Shown here piece by piece: positions 25,630 through 33,752 of a stretch of 54,964 nt of DNA (the first letter of the stretch is position 1; each line of letters opens with the position of its first letter). The notes below the pieces were generated by a model. The model was not told where the DNA came from, searched no databases, and saw only the letters and a program-made list of their open reading frames with translations. Source of the DNA: an uncultured Clostridia bacterium (GTDB lineage: Bacteria; Bacillota; Clostridia; UBA1381); NCBI GenBank assembly GCA_934476675.1, contig CAKSOE010000019.1:1-54964 (forward strand). Direction: 5' to 3'. A program made the position numbers and the translations under genes.

Positions 25630-26853
25630 TTATCTGATTGCCATATGTCTCGGCAATCCGTCAACCATGAACGGATTAAGCTCACCCATGATAAGCGGAC
25701 GGGCATAGTCGAAAAATTCGTCGGAAATATACGTACCGTTGTTAATAATCCAGCTTTCGGGGATTGTTTTTTCGACATTTGCAATATCGCTTATACTATG
25801 AGTTTCTGTAATCATTTTATAAGGATTGTTTGAAACACGGTTAAATACCACCATTTTTCCCGTTTCGCCCTTTAATGCAGCCGTAACTGCGGCAGAACCT
25901 GCCTCGTGTGCTTCGGAAATATCGCATCGCGATACAATGTGTGACGCGCACCGCTGCAAGGTTGAAAATACTATACCTCTCGATTTCATTCCGGTGTCCG
26001 TTGCGATTTTATCCGATAAAAACAATGCGGTTTCGCCAAGCATTTTATGTCCGAACACATCAAGTTTCATATCGGTATTTTGTGTTTCGCGTATATATAC
26101 ACCGTTTTCGTTTTTTATTCCCTCCGACAGCGCAATTATCGCTGAGGATTTACGCTTTTTAACTTCAAGAATATCATTCAGAAATTTTTCATATGAGAAC
26201 GGTGTTTCCGGCAGGTATACCAAATCCGGCCCGTCGCAGTCATCTGTACGGGCAAGTGCTGCCGAGGCTGTAAGCCAACCGGCATTTCTTCCCATTATTT
26301 CAACTATTGTAATGGAATCGGTAGTGTAAGTGTTTGTATCGAGAATAATTTCTTTCATTGCCGAGGCAACGTATTTTGCAGCGCTTCCGTAACCGGGAGT
26401 ATGGTCGGTGTGAGCAAGGTCATTATCTATGGTTTTTGGTACACCCATAAATGTAATATCGCTGTTTATCAGCTTTGCATATTCACTCAATTTTTTTATG
26501 GTGTCCATAGAATCGTTTCCGCCTATGTAGAAAAAATGCTTTATATCCAGCTTTTTTAAAATTGAAAACAGCTTTTTGTACACTTCGGAATCCTTTTCGT
26601 AAGAGGGAAGCTTGTAGCGGCAGGTGCCGAGAAACGAAGATGGGGTGCGTTTTAAAATTTCAACATCAAGATCGTCCTTTATATAATCTTCAAGGCTTAT
26701 ATATCTGCCGTCAAGAAGTCCCTCCAATCCGTTTCGCATACCGTAAATTTTGGGGCAGTCTGCTTTTTTTGCGGCTTGAAATACTCCGACAAGGCTGGAA
26801 TTAATAACCGACGTCGGACCGCCTGACTGACCTACAATAACATTTCCGTTCAT
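25630..26853 (-). CDS. pfp: Pyrophosphate-dependent 6-phosphofructokinase
   Basis: The 407-residue PFK-fold protein phosphorylates fructose 6-phosphate. Two residues point to pyrophosphate as donor: Asp114 in GGNDSMD, where ATP enzymes have Gly, and Lys140 in PKTIDND, where ATP enzymes have Gly. The N-terminal GQSGGPTSVINSS loop and the MGRNAGWLTA segment near 190 are also as in PPi-PFKs of anaerobes. PPi-dependent glycolysis saves ATP in fermenters. A weak AAGAGAG ribosome binding site precedes the ATG. Confidence 0.92.
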   Translation of the reverse strand: MNGNVIVGQSGGPTSVINSSLVGVFQAAKKADCPKIYGMRNGLEGLLDGRYISLEDYIKDDLDVEILKRTPSSFLGTCRYKLPSYEKDSEVYKKLFSILKKLDIKHFFYIGGNDSMDTIKKLSEYAKLINSDITFMGVPKTIDNDLAHTDHTPGYGSAAKYVASAMKEIILDTNTYTTDSITIVEIMGRNAGWLTASAALARTDDCDGPDLVYLPETPFSYEKFLNDILEVKKRKSSAIIALSEGIKNENGVYIRETQNTDMKLDVFGHKMLGETALFLSDKIATDTGMKSRGIVFSTLQRCASHIVSRCDISEAHEAGSAAVTAALKGETGKMVVFNRVSNNPYKMITETHSISDIANVEKTIPESWIINNGTYISDEFFDYARPLIMGELNPFMVDGLPRHMAIR

Positions 26854-26887
26854 ATCTATCTCTCTTTTCTATGTTTGTTTCTAATTT

Positions 26888-26916
26888 ATTATACCATTTT
26901 CTTGATGAATGAGCAA
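26888..26916 (-). promoter_or_regulatory. Promoter of the PPi-PFK-cca pair
   Basis: TTGCTC (26916-26911) and TATAAT (26893-26888) have a 17-bp spacer on the minus strand, about 35 bp upstream of the start. Confidence 0.6.
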
Positions 26917-26970
26917 CAATATTTTGTAAAAAAATAAGAAATTTATTTATAAAGGGATAAATTTGGCTTG

Positions 26971-27021
26971 TTTGTTGTATTATCTGTCTTGTATTACGGT
27001 AAAATTTGTCTTATAATAAAG
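26971..27021 (+). promoter_or_regulatory. Promoter block A of a paired regulatory sequence
   Basis: TTGTAT (26989-26994) and TATAAT (27012-27017) with a 17-bp spacer lie in a 51-bp block that aligns almost base for base with 28389-28440. The shared part includes a TTTGTT-TATTAT segment upstream of -35, a likely operator for the AraC-type regulator encoded between the two blocks. Confidence 0.7.
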
Positions 27022-27037
27022 AAAAGGGGAGAGGACA

Positions 27038-27565
27038 ATGAGTTTGCAGAATATAATTGCTCAGCTTATAGGACTGGGCGGAACATATATGCTGTTTACG
27101 TTATACCAGCAGAAGGAGAGAAAAAAACTGCTTTTAAGAAAGCTGTGCGCAGACGTTTTATGGGGAATACACTTTGTAATGCTCGGAGCGTGGGCGGGGG
27201 CGATCCCTAATCTTATGGGGATTTTTCGCGAAACGGTATTTCTTCACAGCGACAAAAAATGGGCGAATTCTTTTGTATGGCCTGTTTTGTTTATTGTTAT
27301 AAGCTGGATTTTAGCCATTATTTCGTGGAAATCTGCGCTGAGTTTAATGCCTATGTGTGCGTCAACTTTGGTTACAATTTCCATGAGAGTTGAAAAACCG
27401 AAAACAACACGCATTTTATCTGTTCCGATTTGCCTTGCGTTCTTAACGTATGATTTTTTTGTAGCGTCATATGCCGGAATGATAAACGAGTCAATATCAC
27501 TGGTGTCGATTTTTATTGCAATTTTCAGGAATGATTGCGGCAGACATTCCGTTTCTGCCGAATAA
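27038..27565 (+). CDS. YgjV-family inner membrane protein
   Basis: The 175-residue protein has about five hydrophobic segments and follows the layout of the YgjV/'bacterial inner membrane protein' family: a short N-terminal LIGLGGTYMLFTLYQQKERK helix-loop, then GIHFVMLGAWAGAIPNL and a terminal helix. No function is known for the family. A GGGGAGAGG site precedes the ATG. The last 69 bp overlap, tail to tail, the AraC gene on the other strand. It shares its promoter block with the 411-residue gene downstream, so it is probably in the same regulon. Confidence 0.75.
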   Translation: MSLQNIIAQLIGLGGTYMLFTLYQQKERKKLLLRKLCADVLWGIHFVMLGAWAGAIPNLMGIFRETVFLHSDKKWANSFVWPVLFIVISWILAIISWKSALSLMPMCASTLVTISMRVEKPKTTRILSVPICLAFLTYDFFVASYAGMINESISLVSIFIAIFRNDCGRHSVSAE

Positions 27566-28357
27566 TTCTTCAGTTTGCGTCAATAAACTGTTTTTGTACA
27601 TTTTCGGAGTTACGCCCATATGGCTTAGAAAAGCGCGGTTAAAGGTTCTTATACTGCCAAAACCGCTCTGCTCCGAAATTTCGGTAATAGTTAGATTGTT
27701 TTGACGCAGAAGCAGCGCGGCTTCCTTAATTCTGAGGGAGTTTATATAACTTCGGAAATTGATTTTCAGTTTGCAGCAAAAAATATGAGAAATATAGCTT
27801 TTACTTACAAAAAGAGCCTTTGCCACATCGTCCAGTGTAATATCCGAACGAAAATTGTTTTTGCAGTAATCAAAAATTCCGGTTATAATATTATCGTTCA
27901 AGCTTTTGTATTCTTTGAATTCGCACAGTTCCAGAAGTTTTCCGGCAAGCAGAAGCAGATACGCCTTTTGAACTGGCGGTGATGAGGTTTTGTAGTGCAA
28001 TAGGATTTCCTTTGCAAGTGTATTGAGACCGCTTTTAGATACAATATCGTATTTTATCACCGGCGATACGGGACGTTTTGTTTTAAATACAGAGTCAAGC
28101 TCCGGCATATCCGCAGGATTAAATATAAATTTTCCGACATCCACATTTTTTTCAAGCGTATAGCTGTGTATCGTGTTGGGGAAAATCACCAAAAAATCAC
28201 CGGCATCGACCGAATAGCTGTCTCCGTCTGCGGTAAGTGCTGCACTGCCTTGAAACAGGGCAATTATTTCAACTTCGCTGTGGAGATGAGGTGCAAAGCG
28301 GATTTTTTGGTTATGTATGATTTGCGGTTCTGTGTGGTATTGGTGAAAATAACTCAT
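27497..28357 (-). CDS. AraC-family transcriptional regulator with cupin sensor domain
   Basis: The 286-residue protein has an N-terminal cupin-like ligand domain (HLHSEVEIIALFQGSA and the PNTIHSYTL turn, residues 20-70) and a C-terminal pair of HTH motifs (VAKALFVSKSYISHIF near 195; LTITEISEQSGFGSIRTFNRAF near 240). AraC proteins of this type usually activate adjacent sugar genes. Its own promoter overlaps, face to face, that of the 411-residue gene on the other strand, and a copy of the same block lies before the YgjV gene. It probably controls these two targets and itself. Confidence 0.9.
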   Translation of the reverse strand: MSYFHQYHTEPQIIHNQKIRFAPHLHSEVEIIALFQGSAALTADGDSYSVDAGDFLVIFPNTIHSYTLEKNVDVGKFIFNPADMPELDSVFKTKRPVSPVIKYDIVSKSGLNTLAKEILLHYKTSSPPVQKAYLLLLAGKLLELCEFKEYKSLNDNIITGIFDYCKNNFRSDITLDDVAKALFVSKSYISHIFCCKLKINFRSYINSLRIKEAALLLRQNNLTITEISEQSGFGSIRTFNRAFLSHMGVTPKMYKNSLLTQTEELFGRNGMSAAIIPENCNKNRHQ

Positions 28358-28388
28358 AATTTCCTCGCATGGTGATATTTTTGACCGA

Positions 28389-28440
28389 TTTGTTATATTA
28401 TTTGACTTGTATTATAACAGAATTTGTCCTATAATGCAAG
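28389..28440. promoter_or_regulatory. Promoter block B: two overlapping divergent promoters
   Basis: On the plus strand TTGTAT (28407-28412) and TATAAT (28430-28435) are 17 bp apart and drive the 411-residue gene. On the minus strand TTGCAT (28439-28434) and TATAAT (28416-28411), also 17 bp apart, drive the AraC gene. The two use the same DNA, so only one can be occupied at a time. The block is a near copy of 26971-27021. Confidence 0.75.
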
Positions 28441-28495
28441 AGGAAATTAAATTTTATATCAGATTTGTGCCGTCAGCGGCAGAACGGAGGTTACT

Positions 28496-29731
28496 ATGAA
28501 AAAAGCAATAATGAAAGAGGCAGCGGCAAAGAATATTTTTACCGATAATATGCCGGTAAATGCGGAGCATAAAACAGCACCGGAAGCACCGATAATGATG
28601 TATAACGGATATATTGTGCCGGGTAACGATGAAAACGCAAAGGCGCTCGGCAGCAAATGTGTTGAGGAAATAAAAAGAAATATAATTGCAGATTTTGAAA
28701 GATCGGAGGAGTATTGCGAAAAGCATAATGAAACAGAGCCTGATTTAATGGTTCATGTTTCAACCTTTAAGATAATTGACGGAATTATTTATATGACATA
28801 TTATGCAAACACAGGAACGGAAGCGGAGGATGCAAGCAAGCAGGAGGCACGGCTGGCATTTTGTCCGGCGGATAACCCGGAGGATATGACAATACTGCAA
28901 ATTCAAAAAGTTGGAGATGAATTGGACGGCAAAATCATTGATGCGCTTTACGACACTATTCTGATGTATAAGGGCGGCGATGAATTATACATAATGTGGA
29001 CGGCTTCTGTCGATAAAATGTATTACAGATTTTACTGCACTTTCAGTATTTCGGAAAAGACCATAAGTGCGATAAAACCGAATAGATTCAAGGTAGGAGA
29101 AATCACTAATGATTTCAGCATGGAGGGAATAAAATCAGCGCTTGCCGGAAACGGAATCGCATATAAAAAGACTTTTGCCGACATAGGAATTATGCAGAAG
29201 ATTACAAAACGCATTGAAAACGGCGAAACATATTATTATACCGGAGCATACTCGGGTTATCTTAACTGGATTATAAAAAGTAAGGATTTTGTAATATGGG
29301 AATATGTTTCGTCGCCTGATTTTATCAATCTTTCCGAATGGGAGAATGCAGCGTATGTGATAGACGACAAATGCTATTACTTTGTGCGTCAGCATGACTG
29401 TATGCAGGGTTTTCTAACCTGTTATGATTTGAATAATAGAGAATGGGAGACACCTTGCCTTATAAGAGATACACAGTCACGCTCTGATTTCATAGTATAT
29501 GACGGCGAGCTGTATCTGATACACGCGCCGATTGACCGCAACGGTTTCGGTATAGTGAGGATTGACAAAAACAATCTCAGTAAAAGCGAGGTTGTACTTG
29601 TTGCGGAGATGAAAGAAAGTATGTTTTACCCGTTTGTTGATGTTTACGGTGATGATGTGTATATTTCATATACGATAGACCGTAAGCATATACGGCTTTC
29701 AAAATTCAACTTAAAAAATTACATAAAGTAA
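28496..29731 (+). CDS. Intracellular beta-propeller-like protein (glycosidase/BNR-like)
   Basis: The 411-residue protein is not recognised as a named family. Its pattern of regularly spaced beta strands with repeats of the type 'IDGIIYMTYYAN', 'GDELYIMWTAS', 'DGELYLIHAP' and 'GDDVYISYTI' suggests a five-bladed beta-propeller, as in GH43/GH32/GH130 or BNR sialidase-like proteins. No signal peptide is present. A GGAGG site precedes the ATG. The divergent AraC gene and the shared promoter block suggest it belongs to a small carbohydrate response unit. Catalytic residues could not be identified. Confidence 0.55.
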   Translation: MKKAIMKEAAAKNIFTDNMPVNAEHKTAPEAPIMMYNGYIVPGNDENAKALGSKCVEEIKRNIIADFERSEEYCEKHNETEPDLMVHVSTFKIIDGIIYMTYYANTGTEAEDASKQEARLAFCPADNPEDMTILQIQKVGDELDGKIIDALYDTILMYKGGDELYIMWTASVDKMYYRFYCTFSISEKTISAIKPNRFKVGEITNDFSMEGIKSALAGNGIAYKKTFADIGIMQKITKRIENGETYYYTGAYSGYLNWIIKSKDFVIWEYVSSPDFINLSEWENAAYVIDDKCYYFVRQHDCMQGFLTCYDLNNREWETPCLIRDTQSRSDFIVYDGELYLIHAPIDRNGFGIVRIDKNNLSKSEVVLVAEMKESMFYPFVDVYGDDVYISYTIDRKHIRLSKFNLKNYIK

Positions 29732-29740
29732 ATCAGGGAG

Positions 29741-29772
29741 ATCCGTCAATGCTTAAATTTGGCGGATTTTTT
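29741..29772. terminator. Bidirectional terminator between convergent genes
   Basis: ATCCG(T)CAA pairs with TTGG-CGGAT and is followed by seven T residues on the plus strand; the convergent gene on the minus strand ends inside it. Confidence 0.65.
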
Positions 29773-30145
29773 GCAGCATAATGCGGTCATCAGCTTCTAC
29801 AATGGCATGGGGCATATTGGTCTTGCGCCACAGCTGCGGATCGAAAGCGTCCTCCTTGTATTTTGAAGCAAACACCTTTGCATTTCCCTCAGAACCGAAG
29901 AGAATAACCTTCTTATCAAAAGTTGCCAGACCTTCTATTTCGGTCGGACGGCCGGCGCCGGTAAATACCGCGACGGTAACTTTGAAGAAATACTTCAAAT
30001 CAACCGAATAAAATCCACGGTTAAAGGGAACGGGTTCGATGTCAGAGAATACCCATATAATCTCCGATTTCAGGCATTTAACATTTATTGCTCTGTCTGC
30101 CAGCTCCTGACCGGATTCGGTAAGATACACTCGTATATTTTCCAA
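29753..30145 (-). pseudogene. 5'-truncated conserved clostridial protein at a recombinase junction
   Basis: The frame gives about 130 residues from a TTG at 30145, but it stays open upstream as CRDKDCLENIRVYL to an in-frame TAG at 30166. That extra sequence is consistent with the rest of a conserved Cys-containing protein (NVKCLKSEIIW, PVPFNRGFYSVD, FDKKVILFGSEG) that I recall from many Clostridia as an uncharacterised protein of roughly 200-250 residues. The missing 5' part and the serine recombinase gene 44 bp away suggest the gene was split by integration. There is no ribosome binding site before the TTG. Function unknown. Confidence 0.6.
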
Positions 30146-30188
30146 ACAGTCTTTATCACGACACTATGCAAGCTATATATTTTTGGCA

Positions 30189-31724
30189 TCATGTATTGAA
30201 TATAAATTCAATATCAAGAGAAAATTCGTTATTTTTCTGTTCTTTGGTGCGGTTGTAGTCCATGCGCATTATCAGCTTTTTATATAATTCGTTTTTTTCG
30301 GCAATGGATAAAATATCATAATTTTTAAGCAGATATGTCATAACGGGGAGCAGCTCTTGAATATCCGGCTTGTCTTGTAGTTTTGATAATAAATCCTTGT
30401 ACTTAGTCAATTCATTTTCAATCGTCTCTCTTTTTTCGGATAATGCCGCGTTGCGCTGCATAAAAACGGCGGTATCGTATATACCTTGTTCGAGCAGGTC
30501 ATACAGCTTATTCCGCTGCTTGTCAACCGTTTTAAGATTTTTTTCTGCCTGTGCTATGGCTGTTCTGTATGCGATTTTTTGACTTTCAGACTTTGCTTTG
30601 TATTTTGTTTTTATTGCTCGATTTGTTTTTGCATCGTGTACAATTTGTTTAAGTGTAGCTATAACAAAATTTTCAACCGCATATGTGACAACACTTGCCG
30701 TGCAGCCGTTATTTGCACACAAATAACGCGCCGGCAACCCGTTTTTTGAACTGTATTGACGCTGTATAGCACTGCCGCAGTTTGCGCAGAACAAAAGTCC
30801 GGCAAATACATTTTTCAATTCTCCGGTATATGACGGTGGGTGAGTATTACACTTGATTATTTCCTGCGCACGGTCAAATAATTCTTGCGATATAATCGGC
30901 TGATGTATTCCATCCGATACAATCCATTCACTTTCGGGATTAAGAACGGATCTGTGCTTATCGGTAGGAAGCTTCTTTTTTATGTGTTTGCGCTTGTTCC
31001 AAACGATTTTACCCGTATAAATCGGATTTTTAAGTATAAATTGAACAGTGCTGCGCGAAAATGTATCACTTTTACGCGGTTTAATTCCCAAAGCGTTAAG
31101 CTTGTTAGCTATTGTATAGCTGCCATAACGCTGATTGACATACATATCAAATATCATTTTAACCGCTTCTGCCTGCTCGGGAATCGGCTTTAATGTGGGG
31201 CGCTTGTCAATATATATGCGCTCATATCCGAAAGGCGGTTCACCGATATGATAGCCGTATTCACAGGATTTCTCCGTTCCTCTGCGCAAACGCCGTGTAA
31301 TGGACTTATATTCCTGTCGGGCGAGAAATGATTGCATTTCAACGCTTTGTTCGTCAAAATCGTTGTTGAGGTCATAAGTTTTTGAGGGAGTAATAATTTT
31401 GATGTTATGCTCTTTAAGCGTTTCTAAAATAATGCCGGTATCTTTTTGAGAATTTCTGCCGAGACGGTCAATATCCATACATACAATGGCAGTATATTTG
31501 TTTTGTTCGATGTCTTGCAACAGCCGAAGCATTTCAGGCCGCCCGAACAACGTACTTCCGGTAACAACTTCTTTATATATTCCGCCGATATTAAGCTGTA
31601 ATTTATGGGACAGATTAATGATTGTGTCCATATGCCGTGACAGTGTAGTCTCTATATCTTCCGCATCGGGGTCGTTACGGCTTTTGCGCAGATATATTGC
31701 AGCAACTTCTTCACAATAGTTCAT
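30189..31724 (-). CDS. Large serine recombinase (site-specific integrase)
   Basis: I place the start at 31724, behind AAAAGGAG, giving 511 residues beginning MNYCEEVAAIYLRKSRND; Ser15 is the predicted nucleophile. The resolvase domain (about 1-150) is followed by the recombinase domain (about 170-270, with PFGYERI and LKNPIYTGKIVWN), a zinc ribbon (FCANCGS then YLCANNGC, about 325-350) and a long coiled coil (about 385-460). This is a complete large serine integrase of phages or integrative elements. It lies next to a 5'-truncated conserved gene, which would be its target site. Confidence 0.93.
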   Translation of the reverse strand: MNYCEEVAAIYLRKSRNDPDAEDIETTLSRHMDTIINLSHKLQLNIGGIYKEVVTGSTLFGRPEMLRLLQDIEQNKYTAIVCMDIDRLGRNSQKDTGIILETLKEHNIKIITPSKTYDLNNDFDEQSVEMQSFLARQEYKSITRRLRRGTEKSCEYGYHIGEPPFGYERIYIDKRPTLKPIPEQAEAVKMIFDMYVNQRYGSYTIANKLNALGIKPRKSDTFSRSTVQFILKNPIYTGKIVWNKRKHIKKKLPTDKHRSVLNPESEWIVSDGIHQPIISQELFDRAQEIIKCNTHPPSYTGELKNVFAGLLFCANCGSAIQRQYSSKNGLPARYLCANNGCTASVVTYAVENFVIATLKQIVHDAKTNRAIKTKYKAKSESQKIAYRTAIAQAEKNLKTVDKQRNKLYDLLEQGIYDTAVFMQRNAALSEKRETIENELTKYKDLLSKLQDKPDIQELLPVMTYLLKNYDILSIAEKNELYKKLIMRMDYNRTKEQKNNEFSLDIEFIFNT

Positions 31725-31831
31725 AAAAATAAACACTCCTTTTCTCAAACATAATTTTGTGTTCGACAAATAATGGTGTATATGATACAATATGCTTGTG
31801 TGATGTGTGTATCTATATACACTCTTTTTCC

Positions 31832-31865
31832 CTCGGCTGTTGACGCAGTCGGGGGATTTTTATTG
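31832..31865 (+). terminator. Terminator-like hairpin upstream of small ORF
   Basis: CCCTCGGCTG pairs with CAGTCGGGGG (with G-U pairs) around a TTGACG loop, followed by ATTTTTATT. Confidence 0.55.
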
Positions 31866-31889
31866 TTAAATTAAGCTGCGGAATTTCGT

Positions 31890-32027
31890 ATGAAACGAAT
31901 GAATGAACTGTACGAACGCGAACGGGACTTCATACGCCGATACGGAAAAAGCTGTTTTTTATTATCCCCCGATGAACGCAAGGTATATGAACAATTCAGT
32001 GACTATATACAAAATCATAAATTATAA
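31890..32027 (+). CDS. Small hypothetical protein (45 aa) of the mobile region
   Basis: The frame encodes a charged 45-residue peptide (MKRMNELYERERDFIRRYGK start; PDERKVYEQFSDYIQN later) with a predicted helical character. Only a weak GCGGA-like site precedes the ATG. Small basic helical proteins like this are common in phage-derived elements. No function is proposed, and it could be non-coding. Confidence 0.35.
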   Translation: MKRMNELYERERDFIRRYGKSCFLLSPDERKVYEQFSDYIQNHKL

Positions 32028-32055
32028 GTCGGGATTTGGGTCTTTATCCTTAAAC

Positions 32056-32304
32056 TCATTTATCATTTGCACAATCAAATTCATTTTTTTTGGGCGGTAA
32101 TTTTATTTCGCTTGTTTTGCCATCTTTATGGTAAACTATCATATTTTCTTCAAGCTCGGGTTCTCCGGGCTTGTTTTCTTCTATACCTAAAATGGATAAA
32201 GGAGAGATTTGCAATATTTGAGCAAGTAAAGCTATCTTATCTCTCTTCATATTATCTATATGACCCGTTTTCCATTTCTTTACTGTGCTTTTACTTACGC
32301 CCAC
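32056..32304 (-). pseudogene. XRE-family repressor lacking its N-terminus
   Basis: The reading frame from a GTG at 32304 encodes 82 residues. It contains the second half of an XRE helix-turn-helix (GVSKSTVKKWKTGHIDNMKRDKIALLAQIL) and a short C-terminal tail. Upstream in the same frame are DYLILEEVGNYV codons but no start codon, and the first helix of the HTH is missing. Complete homologues would begin about 25 residues earlier. I read it as a 5'-truncated prophage-type repressor. Confidence 0.6.
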
Positions 32305-32376
32305 GTAATTCCCGACTTCCTCGAGAATTAAATAATCAAAAGTGTCATAAAGGAAACAAAGGAGGTGAAAAACATA

Positions 32377-32517
32377 ATGAATACCAATCTGTTAAAAGGT
32401 AAAATTATTGAAAAAGGTTTATCTATGCAGGAATTTTCTACAAAAACAGGGATAAAAAAACGGCATTTTTATAGGAAAACAAAATCGTATTCTTTTTCCT
32501 TGCCATCAAAAATATAA
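32377..32517 (+). CDS. Small Cro/C1-like HTH protein (46 aa, probably shortened)
   Basis: ATG at 32377 follows an excellent GGAGGTGAAAAACAT site. The product (MNTNLLKGKIIEKGLSMQEF start, then TGIKKRHFYRK) is the HTH portion of a Cro-like phage regulator, in which MNTNLLKGKI and TFYRK-type motifs are familiar. It stops after 46 residues, about 20 short of usual, and the sequence past FYRK no longer fits the family, so a frameshift or deletion is likely. It is divergent from the truncated repressor, the normal repressor/Cro arrangement. Confidence 0.55.
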   Translation: MNTNLLKGKIIEKGLSMQEFSTKTGIKKRHFYRKTKSYSFSLPSKI

Positions 32518-32626
32518 AGCTAAATATTGTTTTGACGCGGTGGGATTTAATACAAATAAGTGTTCCGCGGTAATAGGACAATTTATAAAATACATAATTA
32601 TTAAGTATGAAAGGACGGTGTTATAC

Positions 32627-32887
32627 ATGAAAGTGCTTGAAGGCTTTACGGAGATAGAACCGACAGAAGAAATCAAAGCCAAAGTAAGGGATAAGCGATT
32701 GCTTGAAGGTGATAATTTGTTGGTACAGGAAATGCGATTCGGAGAAAAAGGACGAATACGTTTGATAGGCAATCGTAATCCCGATCCGGTCAAACATCAA
32801 GAATTAATGGATGAAATCGCTTTGATACTGTATGGCGGATATGTGAGAAGTCAGCAGCAACAGGCAGATAAAAAAAGCGGAGATTAG
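32627..32887 (+). CDS. Hypothetical protein (86 aa) of the mobile region
   Basis: The ATG at 32627 (AAGGACGG upstream) gives 86 residues beginning MKVLEGFTEIEP; the frame extends further upstream but without a ribosome binding site. The sequence is charged, with VKHQELMDEIALILYGGYV as a likely helix near the end, and has no recognisable motif. It stops directly before an integrase fragment and is probably element cargo. Confidence 0.5.
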   Translation: MKVLEGFTEIEPTEEIKAKVRDKRLLEGDNLLVQEMRFGEKGRIRLIGNRNPDPVKHQELMDEIALILYGGYVRSQQQQADKKSGD

Positions 32888-32932
32888 TATTCTCCGCAGT
32901 GTAGGACAAGCAAAGAAAGGCGGTGCAACAAA

Positions 32933-33121
32933 AGGTTATCTCCGCATAAAATAAAAGCAGGTGTTTGTACATTATTATATGAAACAACAGGCGATATTAA
33001 ATTTGTTGCTGATTTTATAGGTCATGCAAATGTTGCGACTACGCAGAGGTACAGTGTAAATAATGGAAAGGCGAAGAAAACAGGAGCAGAACTTATAAAT
33101 AAGGCAGTTTTTAATAGTTAA
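32933..33121 (+). pseudogene. C-terminal fragment of a tyrosine recombinase
   Basis: In one frame the DNA encodes about 62 residues with the C-terminal catalytic part of a phage-type integrase: SPHKIKAGVCTLLYE, then GHANVATTQRYSV with the tyrosine nucleophile, ending in an NGKAKKTG tail. The HxxR motif reads HKIK, so the catalytic arginine is replaced. There is no start codon and no upstream catalytic domain, so this is a dead fragment of an integrative element. Confidence 0.8.
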
Positions 33122-33230
33122 AGCGAAATGTCAATAATTCGGTACGAATATGTTGTGTAATTCGATAATAATTATATTAATTTTTTTAAACGCATATGGT
33201 AAAATATTACTTATAAAAGGGGGGAGAATT

Positions 33231-33725
33231 ATGTACGATGAAGAAGTATTTAAAAAATTAGTAATAGGCTGGTTAGTAATGCTGCCGTTAGGATTATTTG
33301 GAGGTTTGGTGGGACTTGTAACTATTACAGTACTGTTTCTTCTGCCGGCAGGAATTATGTTTTTCTCAAGCGGCGGATTCGGAGTGTCTGATGAGGTTAA
33401 GTGGTCTACGGAATTTCCAAAAGAAGGACGTGTGCCATACAATTATTTTGGCTTTGATAAATTACCGCTGACTCCGGAGGAAGTGGTTAAACGAAATGAA
33501 ATTGAGTTGAAAATACGTGATGATATATGGCATTGGAATGTGAATTGGCAAGCGAGTGATATGGAAAAATACGCCGGCGCAATAGTAAAGTATGATATAA
33601 AACATCGTAGTTGTATAGAAAAAGACAATGGTGATATTTATTACAGAAACATAATCCATTATGATACGAAATTGAAAAAGCAAGTTGTTGTAAAAAGACA
33701 ACTTATTGACAGTTGGAAACTATAA
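33231..33725 (+). CDS. Hypothetical membrane protein (164 aa)
   Basis: The ATG at 33231 follows a strong GGGGGGAG site. Two adjacent hydrophobic segments span about residues 9-45 (LVIGWLVMLPLGLFGGLVGL and VTITVLFLLPAGIMFF), followed by a hydrophilic domain of about 115 residues rich in Lys, Asp and Tyr (DIWHWNVNWQASDMEKYAG, IYYRNIIHYDTKLKK). I do not recognise a family. It and the next gene lie in the decayed mobile region and run in the same direction, 27 bp apart. Confidence 0.6.
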   Translation: MYDEEVFKKLVIGWLVMLPLGLFGGLVGLVTITVLFLLPAGIMFFSSGGFGVSDEVKWSTEFPKEGRVPYNYFGFDKLPLTPEEVVKRNEIELKIRDDIWHWNVNWQASDMEKYAGAIVKYDIKHRSCIEKDNGDIYYRNIIHYDTKLKKQVVVKRQLIDSWKL

Positions 33726-33752
33726 TAACAGTCGAGAAGGGGAGCAAAAAAA

